Shown here: positions 24,957 to 34,491 of the stretch, piece by piece
How the letters are laid out: each line of letters opens with the position of its first letter
Numbering within the stretch: the stretch's first letter is position 1
Notes under the pieces: generated by a model
Database searches by the model: none
What the model was told of the DNA's origin: nothing
Seen by the model: the letters and a program-made list of their open reading frames with translations, nothing else
NCBI GenBank assembly: GCA_041395105.1
Contig: JAWLBB010000004.1
Location: 278,202-342,201, forward strand
Direction of reading: 5' to 3'
Source of the DNA: Opitutaceae bacterium
GTDB lineage: Bacteria; Verrucomicrobiota; Verrucomicrobiia; Opitutales; Opitutaceae
Length of the DNA stretch: 64,000 bases
Position numbers and translations under genes: made by a program

Positions 24957-26444
24957 TCACCCGTTCCAACCGAAGAGCTTCCCGGTCTTGATCGCGGCCA
25001 CGGCGGGGGCAGGCACGCTGGATTCCCAGCCGGGTTGGCCGGTCTCGATCAGCCGGCGGACATTGCCGGCAAAGGTGTCGAGCACGGAAGGATCGTAGGT
25101 GTCGAGGCTGCGGATGTATCCGCGGGCGAGCAGGTGGTGGTGAAGGTGGCGCAGGGTTGGTTCCACCTGGAGGTTGGCGGTGGTGATGACGGCGGCGCCG
25201 TCATCAGCCCGTGGCGCCTCGATAGCGCGCAGGCCCTTGGCGACGGCGTCCACCGCTTCCTGCTCGAACGCGCGGCCGGTATCGGCGAGTCTCGGGTAGA
25301 CGAGAAGGCTGACCTTGTTCTTGAAGAGGCGTCCCATCGCCTCGAGGATTCCTCCGTCGAGTTTGTCGTAATAGCCCTCCTGGTAGACATCGAGGAGGTT
25401 CTTGATCCCCATGACGATGCCGATCGGTTCGTTGGTGAACCGCCGGAAGTAGCTGGAGAGCCGGAAGTATTCGAAATAATTGGACACAAGGACCTGGTGT
25501 CCGAGGGCGGTCAGGGTGTCGATCCGGCCGAGGAAATCGTCGTAGTCGACCTCGCGCTCCTCCGGCTGGGGCATCATGGCCAGTTCATAGGTTGTCACGG
25601 GGGCGGGGCCGCCGGGCCGGGTATCCTCGAAAAGCCGCCCCGCGCAGCGCATCATGTCCTCATTGACCCGCGTGACGGGGCGGAAGCTTCCCCGCTGGAT
25701 GATGACGGGCTTCTTGTGAAAGACCTCCGAAGCCAGCTCAACGCTGCCGCCGGGACCGAAAAGGACGGCGTTGGTCAGCTCGTTCTGAACGAGGCGCAGG
25801 TTGATGCGCCGATGGTCGACCCGGGTGAAGGCGGGGCCCTTGAACTCGATTGAATCGACCTCGATCCGCTCCGCTCCGCAGTTCTCGATCAGGGAGGGAA
25901 CGGCTCGTTCGGGGTCGCCGGACTGGTAGAAGGCAGCGTAGAGGAGATTGACCCCGGTGATCCCGATGGCCTGCTGCTGGAGCAGGGTGGCGCGGTCCCA
26001 CATCCGGACGTGGATGATGAGATCGCTGGGTTCGGCCTCGGGGTGATCCTGGAAGCGGAGGCCAAGCCAGCCGTGGCATTCATTGTCACCGCGATAGTTG
26101 AGGGCGGCCACGGTATTGGCGAAGACGAAGAATGAGGTGGTCTTGGAGCGCGATTCCCACAGCCGTTCACGGAGCAGGCTGTATTCATGGTCGAGCATGG
26201 TCTCGAGCCGCTCGCGGGAGACGTAGCGCCGACTCTTGCCGTAGATGGCATCGCTGAACGCCATGTCGTAGGCTGAGATGGTTTTGGCCACCGTACCGGA
26301 TGCGCCGCCGGCCCGGAAAAAGGCGCGGGCCACCTCCTGTCCGGCCCCGATCTCGGCAAAGGTCCCGTAGCGGTGCGCATCAAGGTTGATGGTCAGCGCT
26401 TTGCGGTTGGTGGTGAGAAGGTGGCTGCCGGTGTCGGGAGGCAT
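24957..26444 (-). CDS. Conserved 495-residue protein of unknown function
   Basis: Cytoplasmic, no signal peptide or membrane segment. It opens with LLTTNRKALTINLDAHRYGTFAEIGAGQEVARAFF, then a strongly conserved-looking GGASGTVAKTISAYDMAFSDAIYG and an ECHGWLGLRFQ segment. I believe this is a widespread conserved family found in cyanobacteria, Planctomycetes and Verrucomicrobiota that databases label inconsistently (sometimes as TonB receptor or nucleotidyltransferase); I see no support for those labels. The sequence AEIGAGQEVARAFF suggests a nucleotide- or SAM-like loop, but this is weak. It sits 33 bp before the antiporter gene on the same strand. Confidence 0.7.
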   Translation of the reverse strand: MPPDTGSHLLTTNRKALTINLDAHRYGTFAEIGAGQEVARAFFRAGGASGTVAKTISAYDMAFSDAIYGKSRRYVSRERLETMLDHEYSLLRERLWESRSKTTSFFVFANTVAALNYRGDNECHGWLGLRFQDHPEAEPSDLIIHVRMWDRATLLQQQAIGITGVNLLYAAFYQSGDPERAVPSLIENCGAERIEVDSIEFKGPAFTRVDHRRINLRLVQNELTNAVLFGPGGSVELASEVFHKKPVIIQRGSFRPVTRVNEDMMRCAGRLFEDTRPGGPAPVTTYELAMMPQPEEREVDYDDFLGRIDTLTALGHQVLVSNYFEYFRLSSYFRRFTNEPIGIVMGIKNLLDVYQEGYYDKLDGGILEAMGRLFKNKVSLLVYPRLADTGRAFEQEAVDAVAKGLRAIEAPRADDGAAVITTANLQVEPTLRHLHHHLLARGYIRSLDTYDPSVLDTFAGNVRRLIETGQPGWESSVPAPAVAAIKTGKLFGWNG

Positions 26445-26524
26445 TCGTGTTTTCGGAAGATGGAACTCGGATTCTGGAACTGAGGGTCGATTGCGTTTGA
26501 GATCGAGCGGCCCCCGTCCAGGCC

Positions 26525-28156
26525 CTACCTGCCGGCAGCCGCTTCAGCAGGGATCGTTCCATCCTTTCGCCAGAACAGCCCGAAGGACCGGTAGGAGACG
26601 AAGGCGCCGAGCAGAAACATGATCAGGCTGGTGACGCCGAGGAAGCTGGTCCATCCGTGATCGTGGGCCATGAAGAGAAGGGCCATCAGGGGCATGGCGA
26701 GCATGGCGACGGCCGGGACGATGACAAAGCCGGCCCTGATTTTCTGCGAACGAAGGAAAACGGCGAAGGTGACGAGGGCGAGTGCCGCCAGCAGTTGATT
26801 GGTGGAACCGAAGAGCGGCCAGGTCGCCTTCCATGCCGGCTGACCTCCGTAAGTCTGGAAGACAAAAAAGGCCGGAAGGATGAGGACGAGAACGGTGCCG
26901 AGGTAGCGGCTGGTCCGGTTGCGCCAATCGAACAGCTCCTCGATCAGGAAGCGGCACAGCCGGGTGCAGGTATCGAGCGTGGTGAGCAGGAAGGTGCTGA
27001 CGGCAAGAAGGGCGAAATCCCGTGCGAGCGAACCGGCCAAGCCGAAGGGCATGAGGATCTTGCCAAGACCGGCGGCAAAGACGCTGATCGGGTCCCGCGC
27101 CTCCATGGCATTCAGGTCTGCGGTCGAGAGCACGGCAATCGTCCCGAGGGAGAGGGTTGCGAGGAGACCCTCGACCAGCATGCCGCCGTAGCCGACTTTC
27201 CGGATGTCGGTTTCCTTCCGGATCTGCTTTGAGGTGGTTCCGCTGGAGACAATGCTGTGGAAGCCACTGCAGGCTCCGCAGGCGATGGTGATGAAGAGTG
27301 CGGGCATCAGGTAGGCGGGAGAGGCGGATTCATTGACCCAGCCGGTGAAGGCGGCTGCTTCGATGGCGGGTCGGCCGATGAGTGCGCCGAGAATGCCCGT
27401 GATGAGGACCGCATAGAGGAAGAAGGAGCTGAGGAAATCACGCGGCTGGAGCAGCAGCTGGACCGGCATGACTGCGGCGATGGCAGCGTAGATCATGACG
27501 GCGGCGAGCCAGAAATTCTTGCTCAGGTCGGGCGTGGGAAAGTATTCGCCGACCACGAGTCCGAGGAAGGTCAGGGGGACGAAGATGATGATGGCGGTCG
27601 CGAAGGTCAGCCGGGTGCGGGCCACGAGGAATCCGAAGGCAAGTGCGACGAAGACGAACCATCCGGAGGCCGTGGCCACGACCGGCGAGGTCGTGAAGGT
27701 GTTGGCGGTGAGATCAACAAAGACCACCAGCACGTAGATGAGGGCGAAAAGTACGAAGATGATGAAGAGCCGGCCGGTCACCGGGCCCACCAGGTCCCGG
27801 CTGGTCGTGGCGATCGACTGTCCACGGTTGCGGATCGACATGAACATGCTCCCGAAGTCATGGACCCCGCCGATGAAAATCGAGCCGATGATGATCCAGA
27901 TCCAGGCGGGTCCCCACCCGAAATAGATGGCGGCGAGGATCGGGCCGACGATAGGTCCGGTTCCGGCGATCGAAGAGAAATGGTGGCCAAAGACCACGCT
28001 GGCTCGGGTGGGCACGTAGTCGATCCCGTCGTTCATGGTTTCCGCCGGGGTCGGCCGGGAGTCATCCAGGCCGCAGTGTTTGACGAGAAACGTCCCGTAG
28101 AGGCGGTAGGCGATGTAGAGAATGATGCAGGTGGCGACGACCAGGGGGGCAAACAT
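26525..28156 (-). CDS. cstA: CstA-family carbon-starvation / pyruvate-peptide transporter
   Basis: Polytopic membrane protein, 543 aa from the ATG at 28156 (MFAPLVVATCIILYIAYRLY). It has CstA-domain segments VVFGHHFSSIAGTGPIVGPILAA and GGVHDFGSMFMSIRNRG. Members import pyruvate or peptides during starvation. It is shorter than E. coli CstA (701 aa) but of the compact form common in other phyla. The frame continues upstream to 28240, but that extension is Arg/Pro-rich and not membrane-like. It is divergent from sppA across a 134-bp gap that should hold both promoters. Confidence 0.88.
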   Translation of the reverse strand: MFAPLVVATCIILYIAYRLYGTFLVKHCGLDDSRPTPAETMNDGIDYVPTRASVVFGHHFSSIAGTGPIVGPILAAIYFGWGPAWIWIIIGSIFIGGVHDFGSMFMSIRNRGQSIATTSRDLVGPVTGRLFIIFVLFALIYVLVVFVDLTANTFTTSPVVATASGWFVFVALAFGFLVARTRLTFATAIIIFVPLTFLGLVVGEYFPTPDLSKNFWLAAVMIYAAIAAVMPVQLLLQPRDFLSSFFLYAVLITGILGALIGRPAIEAAAFTGWVNESASPAYLMPALFITIACGACSGFHSIVSSGTTSKQIRKETDIRKVGYGGMLVEGLLATLSLGTIAVLSTADLNAMEARDPISVFAAGLGKILMPFGLAGSLARDFALLAVSTFLLTTLDTCTRLCRFLIEELFDWRNRTSRYLGTVLVLILPAFFVFQTYGGQPAWKATWPLFGSTNQLLAALALVTFAVFLRSQKIRAGFVIVPAVAMLAMPLMALLFMAHDHGWTSFLGVTSLIMFLLGAFVSYRSFGLFWRKDGTIPAEAAAGR

Positions 28157-28290
28157 GGGGCGAGGTTGAAGGCGTATCGGATGGATTTCGAGGTTTTTGA
28201 TGGAGATTCGCCCGGCTGAAGGGGTGTTCGGGCGGCGCAAAATGCGTTTCCCGCTTGAGAGTGGCCCTTCCCGGACGTTTAGTCCTGTCG

Positions 28291-30096
28291 ATGAAGGACT
28301 TCTTCAAAATGTTGGCCGCCTGCTTCATCGCATTCGGCATGTGGATGGTCGCAGGCGGCGTTTTTCTGGTTCTCCTGGTCGGGGTCCTGGTCTCCGTGGG
28401 GGAGCATGAACCCGCTATTCCGAAAGGGGCGATGCTGGTCCTCGATCTTTCGGTAAATGTGACGGACATGCCCCAGTCCAGCGACGATCTCGCGATGCTC
28501 CGTGACGCGGTTGTCGGCGACAAGCCACCCTCCATTCATCTGCGCGGCCTGCTGTCGGCGCTTGAGGCCGCCTCGAAAGACGACCGGATCAAGGGTTTGT
28601 ATATCCATGGATCCTTCCTGCCATCTGGAATGGGATCCGGCTTCGCCGCCCTCAAGGAAGTCCGGGCGGCGATCGTCCGCTTCAAGGAGAGTGGCAAACC
28701 GGTTCTGGCCTATCTTCGGTTTCCGGATACGCGTGACTTCTACATTGCTTCCGCGGCCGACTCGATTTCCCTGAATCCGATGGGGGACATCATCACCCCG
28801 GGCCTGGCGATCGAGCGTTTCTACCTGGCTGATTTCTTTGAGCGTTACGGAATCGGGGTCCAGGTCCCCCATGCCGGCCGTTACAAGTCCTACGGTGAAT
28901 CGTATGTCCGCAGTGACATGAGCGAAGAGGACCGGCTGCAGAACCGGGCCCTTCTGAACGGGCTCTGGTCTGAATACCTGAACACGGTTTCGCTGTCCCG
29001 CGGCATCAGCGCGGCGAAGCTTCAGTCCGTGATCGACGAACACGCCAAGATCAGTCCGGAAATCGCCCTTTCAATCGGGCTGGTCGATCAGGTGGAACAT
29101 TTCGGCAATGTTCTGGCCCGCCTGCGCGAGGCGACCGGGGTGGCTGATCCCTCCGAATCGTTCAAGCAGGTGGATCTCTCGGCCTACGTGCACGCTGTGG
29201 GTTGGGCGGCCGCGCCCTTGGAGTCCAGGGACAAGGTGGCCATCCTCTATGTGGAAGGAACCATTGTGGGCGGGGAAGGCCGAGCGGATCAGGCCGGGAG
29301 CGACCGGTTGGCCCGGGAATTGCGGAAAATGACTTCTGATGATACGGCCAAGGCGATCGTTCTGCGGGTGAACAGTCCGGGAGGTGCCGCCATCGCCGCG
29401 GACATCATCGCGGACGAAGTGGCCCGGGCCTTGGCCGTGAAACCGGTCGTTGTCTCGATGGGATCCTACGCTGCTTCAGGCGGTTATTGGATCTCAAGCC
29501 GCAGCAGTCGGATATTTGCGGAATCCAACACCCTGACCGGTTCGATCGGGGTGGTCGGGATGATTCCCAATATCGAGCGGCTGGCCAATGACCACGGCAT
29601 CTTTTTCGACGGCGTGAAAACGGCCCGACATGCCGACATGTTCACACTTTCGCGTCCGAAGACAGACGAAGAAATGGCAATCCTTCAGTCCGGTGTGGAT
29701 GATGCTTACAGCAAGTTCATCAGGCTGGTGGCCGACGGGCGGGGAATGGAGGAGGCCCGGGTGCGAGAGGTAGCCGAAGGTCGGGTCTGGACGGGGCAGG
29801 ATGCCCTTGAAGTGGGCCTGGTCGATGAGATCGGTGGGCTCGAGGATGCGATCCGGCATGCGGCGGAACTGGCCGGCCTGACGGACTATGCGGTCGAAGA
29901 TTATCCGGCCCCGCGGAGCCGGCTGGAGGAAATCCTGAAGCGCCTCGGTGGTGGAGGAGCTCCTCTGGCCTCCCGCTTTGAAGGCCGCCTCTCCCAGTGG
30001 GTCCGTGGTCGGATCGAGGATCTCGAGATGTTGGATTCACTCAGCGACCCGCGGGGGGTCTATGCCCTGTCGCCGATCGTTCGGATTGAGGAGTGA
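28291..30096 (+). CDS. sppA: Signal peptide peptidase SppA, 67-kDa type
   Basis: Membrane-anchored Ser/Lys protease that degrades cleaved signal peptides in the periplasm. The 601-aa length is that of the long double-domain form. An N-terminal membrane anchor (residues about 8-37) precedes the domains. The general-base Lys199 is in AGRYKSYGE, and the nucleophile Ser396 is in YAASGGYW, equivalent to K209 and S409 of E. coli. I chose the ATG at 28291 (MKDFFKMLAA); an in-frame TTG at 28255 adds 12 residues. sufT follows 33 bp later. Confidence 0.92.
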   Translation: MKDFFKMLAACFIAFGMWMVAGGVFLVLLVGVLVSVGEHEPAIPKGAMLVLDLSVNVTDMPQSSDDLAMLRDAVVGDKPPSIHLRGLLSALEAASKDDRIKGLYIHGSFLPSGMGSGFAALKEVRAAIVRFKESGKPVLAYLRFPDTRDFYIASAADSISLNPMGDIITPGLAIERFYLADFFERYGIGVQVPHAGRYKSYGESYVRSDMSEEDRLQNRALLNGLWSEYLNTVSLSRGISAAKLQSVIDEHAKISPEIALSIGLVDQVEHFGNVLARLREATGVADPSESFKQVDLSAYVHAVGWAAAPLESRDKVAILYVEGTIVGGEGRADQAGSDRLARELRKMTSDDTAKAIVLRVNSPGGAAIAADIIADEVARALAVKPVVVSMGSYAASGGYWISSRSSRIFAESNTLTGSIGVVGMIPNIERLANDHGIFFDGVKTARHADMFTLSRPKTDEEMAILQSGVDDAYSKFIRLVADGRGMEEARVREVAEGRVWTGQDALEVGLVDEIGGLEDAIRHAAELAGLTDYAVEDYPAPRSRLEEILKRLGGGGAPLASRFEGRLSQWVRGRIEDLEMLDSLSDPRGVYALSPIVRIEE

Positions 30097-30129
30097 CGCG
30101 TCCCATGCAGTTGCGGTAGGATGGTGCCC

Positions 30130-30669
30130 ATGAGTCAGGAATTCGAATTGATCAGAGATTGTCCGGCCACTGTCATTCCCGCCGGGAACGTGGTGACGCT
30201 TCCCGCGGGGACGGTTGTTTACGTGACCCAGACACTGGGGGGCAACGCCACGGTTCGGACGGCGGAAGGGTTGTTTCGGATTGAATCGATGGACACGGAC
30301 GCCCTTGGCGACGGGTTCGAGGTTTCCCGAGAGGACGAGGCAGAAGCGGACGGTGCCTTCAGTGAAGCGGCGGTCTGGGAGGCGCTCAAGACCTGCTATG
30401 ATCCGGAAATCCCGGTCAATATCGTTGATCTGGGTCTTGTTTATGATCTGCGGGTGGAACCGGTTGCCGACGGCAAACACCGGGTCGAGGTCAAGATGAC
30501 CTTGACCGCGGTCGGGTGCGGGATGGGACCGGTCATTGCGAATGACGCCCGGGCCAAGATCGAATCGCTCTCCGCGGTCGACAGTGCCGCGGTTGACATT
30601 GTCTGGGACCCGGCCTGGACCCCTCAGATGATCTCAACCGAAGGTCGCAGGATTCTGGGGCTCGAATAG
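30130..30669 (+). CDS. sufT: SufT, MIP18/DUF59 Fe-S cluster assembly factor
   Basis: 179-residue protein: an N-terminal segment with LIRDCPATVIPAGNVVTLPAG, which is typical of SufT, then a DUF59 domain (ALKTCYDPEIPVNIVDLGLVYDLR, and the VGCGMGP motif with the conserved Cys). It aids maturation of Fe-S proteins. The ATG at 30130 is preferred over 30121 because GGTAGG ends 9 nt before it. It may be cotranscribed with sppA. Convergent with dus at 30725; a small GCCGG/CCGGC hairpin lies in between. Confidence 0.9.
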   Translation: MSQEFELIRDCPATVIPAGNVVTLPAGTVVYVTQTLGGNATVRTAEGLFRIESMDTDALGDGFEVSREDEAEADGAFSEAAVWEALKTCYDPEIPVNIVDLGLVYDLRVEPVADGKHRVEVKMTLTAVGCGMGPVIANDARAKIESLSAVDSAAVDIVWDPAWTPQMISTEGRRILGLE

Positions 30670-30724
30670 CGGGTTGCCGGAGAATCCCCGGCGCTCCCCA
30701 ACGGTCAGGCCAGAAGCGGGTTCC

Positions 30725-31834
30725 CTACCGTTCCGGTGACCCTTCGCGGCTCGGCCGGGCCACGACGCCCGGGAACGGTTCCGGCGCGAACCAGGGAGTG
30801 GCCGGGTCGAGCAGATGCCGGTCGCAGACTTCGAACAGTGCGGACTCCGTCTGGGTGCGCCGCATCTCGTGGAGGAAACGGCCATCGGGATCCACGCCCT
30901 GTCCGACGAAATTGAGGAACTTCTTCATCCGGCTGACGTGTGCGTTCTCCGGCAGGCCCGCGGCATCGGTTGCCCGGAAGAGGCGATCGACATAGGCCCG
31001 AACCTCGGACATCGGGATGGGCGGGAGCGGTTCGCCGGAGAAGTGTTTCCGGATCTGGGCAAAGATCCAGGGATTGCGGATGGCGGATCGTCCCACCATG
31101 ACACCGGCCGCCCCGGTCGATTCAAGGACCTCCTGTGCTTTCCTGGCAGACGTGATGTTTCCGTTGGCCAGGACGGGGCAGTGGACGGCTTCGACGGCCT
31201 GCCGGATGCGGTCGTAGTGAACCTCACTTCGGTACATTTCCCGGACGGTGCGTCCATGCAGGCTGAGCAGGTCGACCTCGTGTTTGTTGATCAGCGTCAG
31301 GAGTCGCTCGAAGTGTTCGGTTGTCTCGAAACCGATCCGCATCTTGACCGTGAAGAGGCCATCAATTGACTCCCGGAGTGCACCGAGAATGGAGTCAACC
31401 TTGTCGGGATCCCGCAACAGGCCGCCGCCGACGTTTTTCCGGTAAACCTTGGGAGCGGGGCATCCCATGTTGAGGTCGATGCCCGCAACCGGGTGTGTCT
31501 TCAGTTCGCCGGCCGTACGCTTGAGGTGATCGATATCTTCACCGATCATCTGGGCGAAGACCGGACGCCCCGTTGCGTTTTCATCTATGGATCGCAGGAT
31601 GTGCCGCTCGAGTTTTGAGGTCTGGGTGACCCGAAAGTACTCGGTGAAAAAGTAGTCCGGACATCCGCACCCATCAATCACCCGCATGAAGGCAAGATCG
31701 GTCACGTCCTGCATCGGAGCGAGGGCCGTCAATGGCTGCCCTTCCCGGACTCCCCGCGGCAGGGCCTGACGGGCTTGGACTGTGGGGGGAAAGATCAAGG
31801 GTCGCAACCAATCCGAGACCGATGGAAAGGGCAA
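30725..31834 (-). CDS. tRNA-dihydrouridine synthase (Dus family)
   Basis: FMN enzyme reducing uridines in tRNA. 369 aa. The FMN/active-site motif LNMGCPAPKVYRKNVGGGLL includes the catalytic Cys. ALAPMQDVTD at residues about 37-46 matches the family N-terminus, and VMVGRSAIRNPWIF is the phosphate-binding end of the barrel. Which of DusA, B or C it corresponds to cannot be decided. The C-terminal 60 residues form the helical RNA-binding domain. Its start at 31834 is followed upstream by the DoxX-like gene at 62 bp. Confidence 0.9.
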   Translation of the reverse strand: MPFPSVSDWLRPLIFPPTVQARQALPRGVREGQPLTALAPMQDVTDLAFMRVIDGCGCPDYFFTEYFRVTQTSKLERHILRSIDENATGRPVFAQMIGEDIDHLKRTAGELKTHPVAGIDLNMGCPAPKVYRKNVGGGLLRDPDKVDSILGALRESIDGLFTVKMRIGFETTEHFERLLTLINKHEVDLLSLHGRTVREMYRSEVHYDRIRQAVEAVHCPVLANGNITSARKAQEVLESTGAAGVMVGRSAIRNPWIFAQIRKHFSGEPLPPIPMSEVRAYVDRLFRATDAAGLPENAHVSRMKKFLNFVGQGVDPDGRFLHEMRRTQTESALFEVCDRHLLDPATPWFAPEPFPGVVARPSREGSPER

Positions 31835-31895
31835 GACGCCGATTCCAGGAAAGCTCCGATCGTTTTGGGGTTACGGCCGGTGTTGTCGATCCGCC

Positions 31896-32279
31896 CTATT
31901 TCGTGACCAGAGCGAGGAAAGCGGTCCGTTTCGTCCAGAGGAGGAAAAGCGCGAGGATGGCAAGAACGAGGGGGACGCCGAGCAGGCCCTCTCCGCCCAT
32001 CAGGTAGAGGTGATAAGCGAGGATATTGATGAGGATCGGCCCGAGGATGAGGAGTCCGATCGAACGGGTTGCGGGCAGGAGGACGAAAACGCCTCCGGCG
32101 ATCTCCAGTACTTTGACGAAGGCGAGGTAGCCGGTCACATACATGGCCCCCATGAACATGGCGGGCGGGGACCCCTCCGGCGGCATGGGCATCGGCAGGA
32201 ACTGCAGGAAGAAATTGAGTCCGAAGACGATAAAGGCAAGCCCGAGGAGGGCGGCGGCGATGGTGGGGAGGTGCTTCAT
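31896..32279 (-). CDS. DoxX-like small membrane protein
   Basis: 127-residue inner-membrane protein with four hydrophobic helices (AALLGLAFIVFGLNFFLQF, FVKVLEIAGGVFVLL, IGLLILGPILINILAYHLYL and LVLAILALFLLW). Layout and the KVLEIAGGVFVL segment fit the DoxX/DoxD-like family. Function is poorly known, often linked to redox stress. It follows the pirin gene by 35 bp on the same strand, so may be in its transcript. Confidence 0.78.
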   Translation of the reverse strand: MKHLPTIAAALLGLAFIVFGLNFFLQFLPMPMPPEGSPPAMFMGAMYVTGYLAFVKVLEIAGGVFVLLPATRSIGLLILGPILINILAYHLYLMGGEGLLGVPLVLAILALFLLWTKRTAFLALVTK

Positions 32280-32314
32280 GGTGATGGAGTGATCCAGATT
32301 CTGGGGTTGGGGAG

Positions 32315-33031
32315 TCAGCCCAGATCAAAGAGCAGGGCTTCGGCCGGTTCAAGAGCTTTGAGTGTCAGGACGCCGGGATATTCCCGGCCGATGGCGTCTC
32401 CCTCTTCAAGGGAAAGGCCGTCCACCTCCAGTTTTCCCCGGGCCGTGTGCAGCCAGATACCGCGTCCCTTGGCCAGGTCATGGGTTATCGTCTGACCGGG
32501 CCCGAGGAGCACCCTGTAGACCAGGGCATCCTGTTGAATGGTGGCGGAGTCTTCCCTTCCGTCGGGCGAGATCACGAGGACTTTGGGCATTCCTTCATGC
32601 TCCGGTTTCGGGTGCCATTCGTTGTAGCTGGGAGTCAGGCCGCGCTCCCTGGGCTGGATCCAGATCTGCAGCAGGTGAAGTGGTTCGGAGTCACTCGGAT
32701 TGTATTCGCTGTGAGTGACACCGCTTCCCGCGCTCATCAGCTGAATCTGTCCGGGTTTCAGCTCACGGCCATTGCCCATGCTGTCCTTGTGGCCGATGGC
32801 TCCCTCCAGAACGTAGCTGAAGATCTCCATATCGCGGTGAGGGTGGGTGGGAAAGCCCATTCCGGGAGCGACCCAGTCGTCGTTGATCACCCGGAGGGTG
32901 CGGAATCCCATATGGGCGGGATCGTAATAGTCGGCGAATGAAAAGGTATGGCTGGTCTTGAGCCATCCGTGGTCCGCGTGGCCCCGGTCGTCTGCTTTCC
33001 GGACTTTGAGTGAGTGGGTCCTGGTTGTCAT
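32315..33031 (-). CDS. Pirin-family bicupin (YhhW/quercetinase-like)
   Basis: 238-residue bicupin metalloprotein. The metal ligands of the first cupin are visible: HPHRDMEIFSYVLEG (two His) and GVTHSEYN (His and Glu), as in E. coli YhhW. The start MTTRTHSLKVRKADDRGHADHGW is typical. Members can show quercetin 2,3-dioxygenase activity or act as redox sensors. The frame is open further upstream, but that part overlaps the divergent LysR gene; ATG 33031 is chosen. The 84-bp gap to the LysR gene probably holds the shared control region. Confidence 0.9.
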   Translation of the reverse strand: MTTRTHSLKVRKADDRGHADHGWLKTSHTFSFADYYDPAHMGFRTLRVINDDWVAPGMGFPTHPHRDMEIFSYVLEGAIGHKDSMGNGRELKPGQIQLMSAGSGVTHSEYNPSDSEPLHLLQIWIQPRERGLTPSYNEWHPKPEHEGMPKVLVISPDGREDSATIQQDALVYRVLLGPGQTITHDLAKGRGIWLHTARGKLEVDGLSLEEGDAIGREYPGVLTLKALEPAEALLFDLG

Positions 33032-33115
33032 GTTGTGATCATCGCACAGAAACCGGCTTCTGACCAATGCAAGGAAGTTTGCCTGAGACTGCCTTTCTGT
33101 TATGGGTCTGCGCCG

Positions 33116-34003
33116 ATGGAACTCCGACAGTTGCGTTACTTCGTCGCGGTGGCGGAAGCCGGAACGATCAGCCGTGCTGCCGATCGGATCTTCCTGACCC
33201 AGCCGGCCCTGAGCCGCCAGATCAAGGCGCTGGAGGAGGAGATCGGTCAGTGCCTTCTGGAGCGCAAGGCACATTCGATCGAACTCACGCCCGCGGGTGA
33301 GACCATGTTGCAGGAGGCAAAGGAGCTTCTCGCCCGGGCCGATCATCTCCTGGAGCGGGTGAAGGCGGCGGGCAAGGAGATCCGTTTGCGGATCGGCTAC
33401 GCTCCGACCCTCGCGGCCGGGCTCCTCTCGCCTGCCGTGGAGAGCTTTCGGCAGACCCATCCCGATGCGCGGGTGGATCTGTTCGACCGGTCGACGGAAG
33501 AGATGCTGAGCGGGTTGAAAAGTGGCGAACTGGACGCGGTGGTGACGGTGAAAGGTGCGGACACTTCTGCCGGCGTGGACTGGACGACCCTGATCCGTTC
33601 TCCCTGGCGATTGGCAATGGGCCGAGGCCACCCGTTGGCCGGACGCCGCTCGATCGAACCGGCGGATCTGGAAGGTGAATCCCTGCTGGCCTTCGCTCAG
33701 CGCGATTATCCCGAGTATTGGGAGCTTCTTGCCGAATGGCTGCGCGCGCACCGATTGCGTCCCCGGATTGAAGCGGAATATGACGGCGGGGAAAGCCTGG
33801 TGACAGCCATCGAGTCGGGCCTGGGGATTGCCATGGTTGTGCTGCAGGTGGCAGAGCGGTTTCCGAATCGCGTTGTTCTCAAGGCCGTATCCGATCCGCC
33901 ACCTCCCCTTTGCATTGCGGTGGGTAGGCGTTCGAAGACGTCGGCGGAGAAGCCCCTGGCGGTCTTCATAGAAGAGTTGCGCCGAGTGGCGAAGATAGCC
34001 TGA
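33116..34003 (+). CDS. LysR-family transcriptional regulator
   Basis: 295-residue regulator. The N-terminal winged HTH starts MELRQLRYFVAVAEAGTISRAADRIFLTQPALSRQI; the periplasmic-binding-protein-like effector domain follows (LRIGYAPTLAAGLL). It is divergently placed next to the pirin gene, the usual arrangement for a LysR protein and its target (inference). The last 38 bp overlap the remnant of a desaturase on the opposite strand. Confidence 0.93.
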   Translation: MELRQLRYFVAVAEAGTISRAADRIFLTQPALSRQIKALEEEIGQCLLERKAHSIELTPAGETMLQEAKELLARADHLLERVKAAGKEIRLRIGYAPTLAAGLLSPAVESFRQTHPDARVDLFDRSTEEMLSGLKSGELDAVVTVKGADTSAGVDWTTLIRSPWRLAMGRGHPLAGRRSIEPADLEGESLLAFAQRDYPEYWELLAEWLRAHRLRPRIEAEYDGGESLVTAIESGLGIAMVVLQVAERFPNRVVLKAVSDPPPPLCIAVGRRSKTSAEKPLAVFIEELRRVAKIA

Positions 34004-34472
34004 TGGCCGATGAAGGCGGGGTCGCGGCGACCGATATTGCGCCCGGTCGGGTCCTTTCGGGAAAGAGAGTCGTGATCTTCTGCCTGCGGTGGCTGAAGTA
34101 TTTCAGGTGGCGGACCGGGCGATGCTGCCCCCAGCCAATCCAGGTCATGGGCCAACTGAAGATGCCGAGAAAATAGATGACAAGGAAGGTGAAATCGATT
34201 TCCCACCAGCGGTGCCCGTGATTGACCGAGTTCTGGCAATGGTGGTGATTGTTGTGCCAACCCTCCCCATGGGCGATAAGGCCGACAATGGCGTTGTTGC
34301 GGCTTTCGTCGCTGGTCGGGTGGTTCCTGTAGCCTTGGCGATGGGCGAGGGAGTTCACCATCCAGGTCGCATGCAGGACGAACAGCGTGCGGAAGCGGGA
34401 ACGAAGTCCGCCGACGCCTATCAGCTGCCCGGTTGATTGTTCTTCTCGAGTGGCCCTGGATTCGGTGTTCAT
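33966..34472 (-). pseudogene. Internally deleted acyl-CoA desaturase remnant
   Basis: 168 codons encode only the C-terminal third of a membrane fatty-acid desaturase: RTLFVLHATWMVNSLAHR, then the third histidine box in GEGWHNNHHH and RWWEIDFTFLVIYFLG. The short N-terminus MNTESRATREEQ looks like an original start, but it joins directly to this C-terminal part. The membrane helices and the first two histidine boxes (HxxxxH and HxxHH), about 150 residues, are missing. A functional di-iron site cannot form. The 3' end overlaps the LysR gene. It starts 19 bp after the DUF374 acyltransferase, so a lipid-modification pair probably existed. Confidence 0.75.
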
Positions 34473-34491
34473 CGATTCGTGGCGGAGACGG

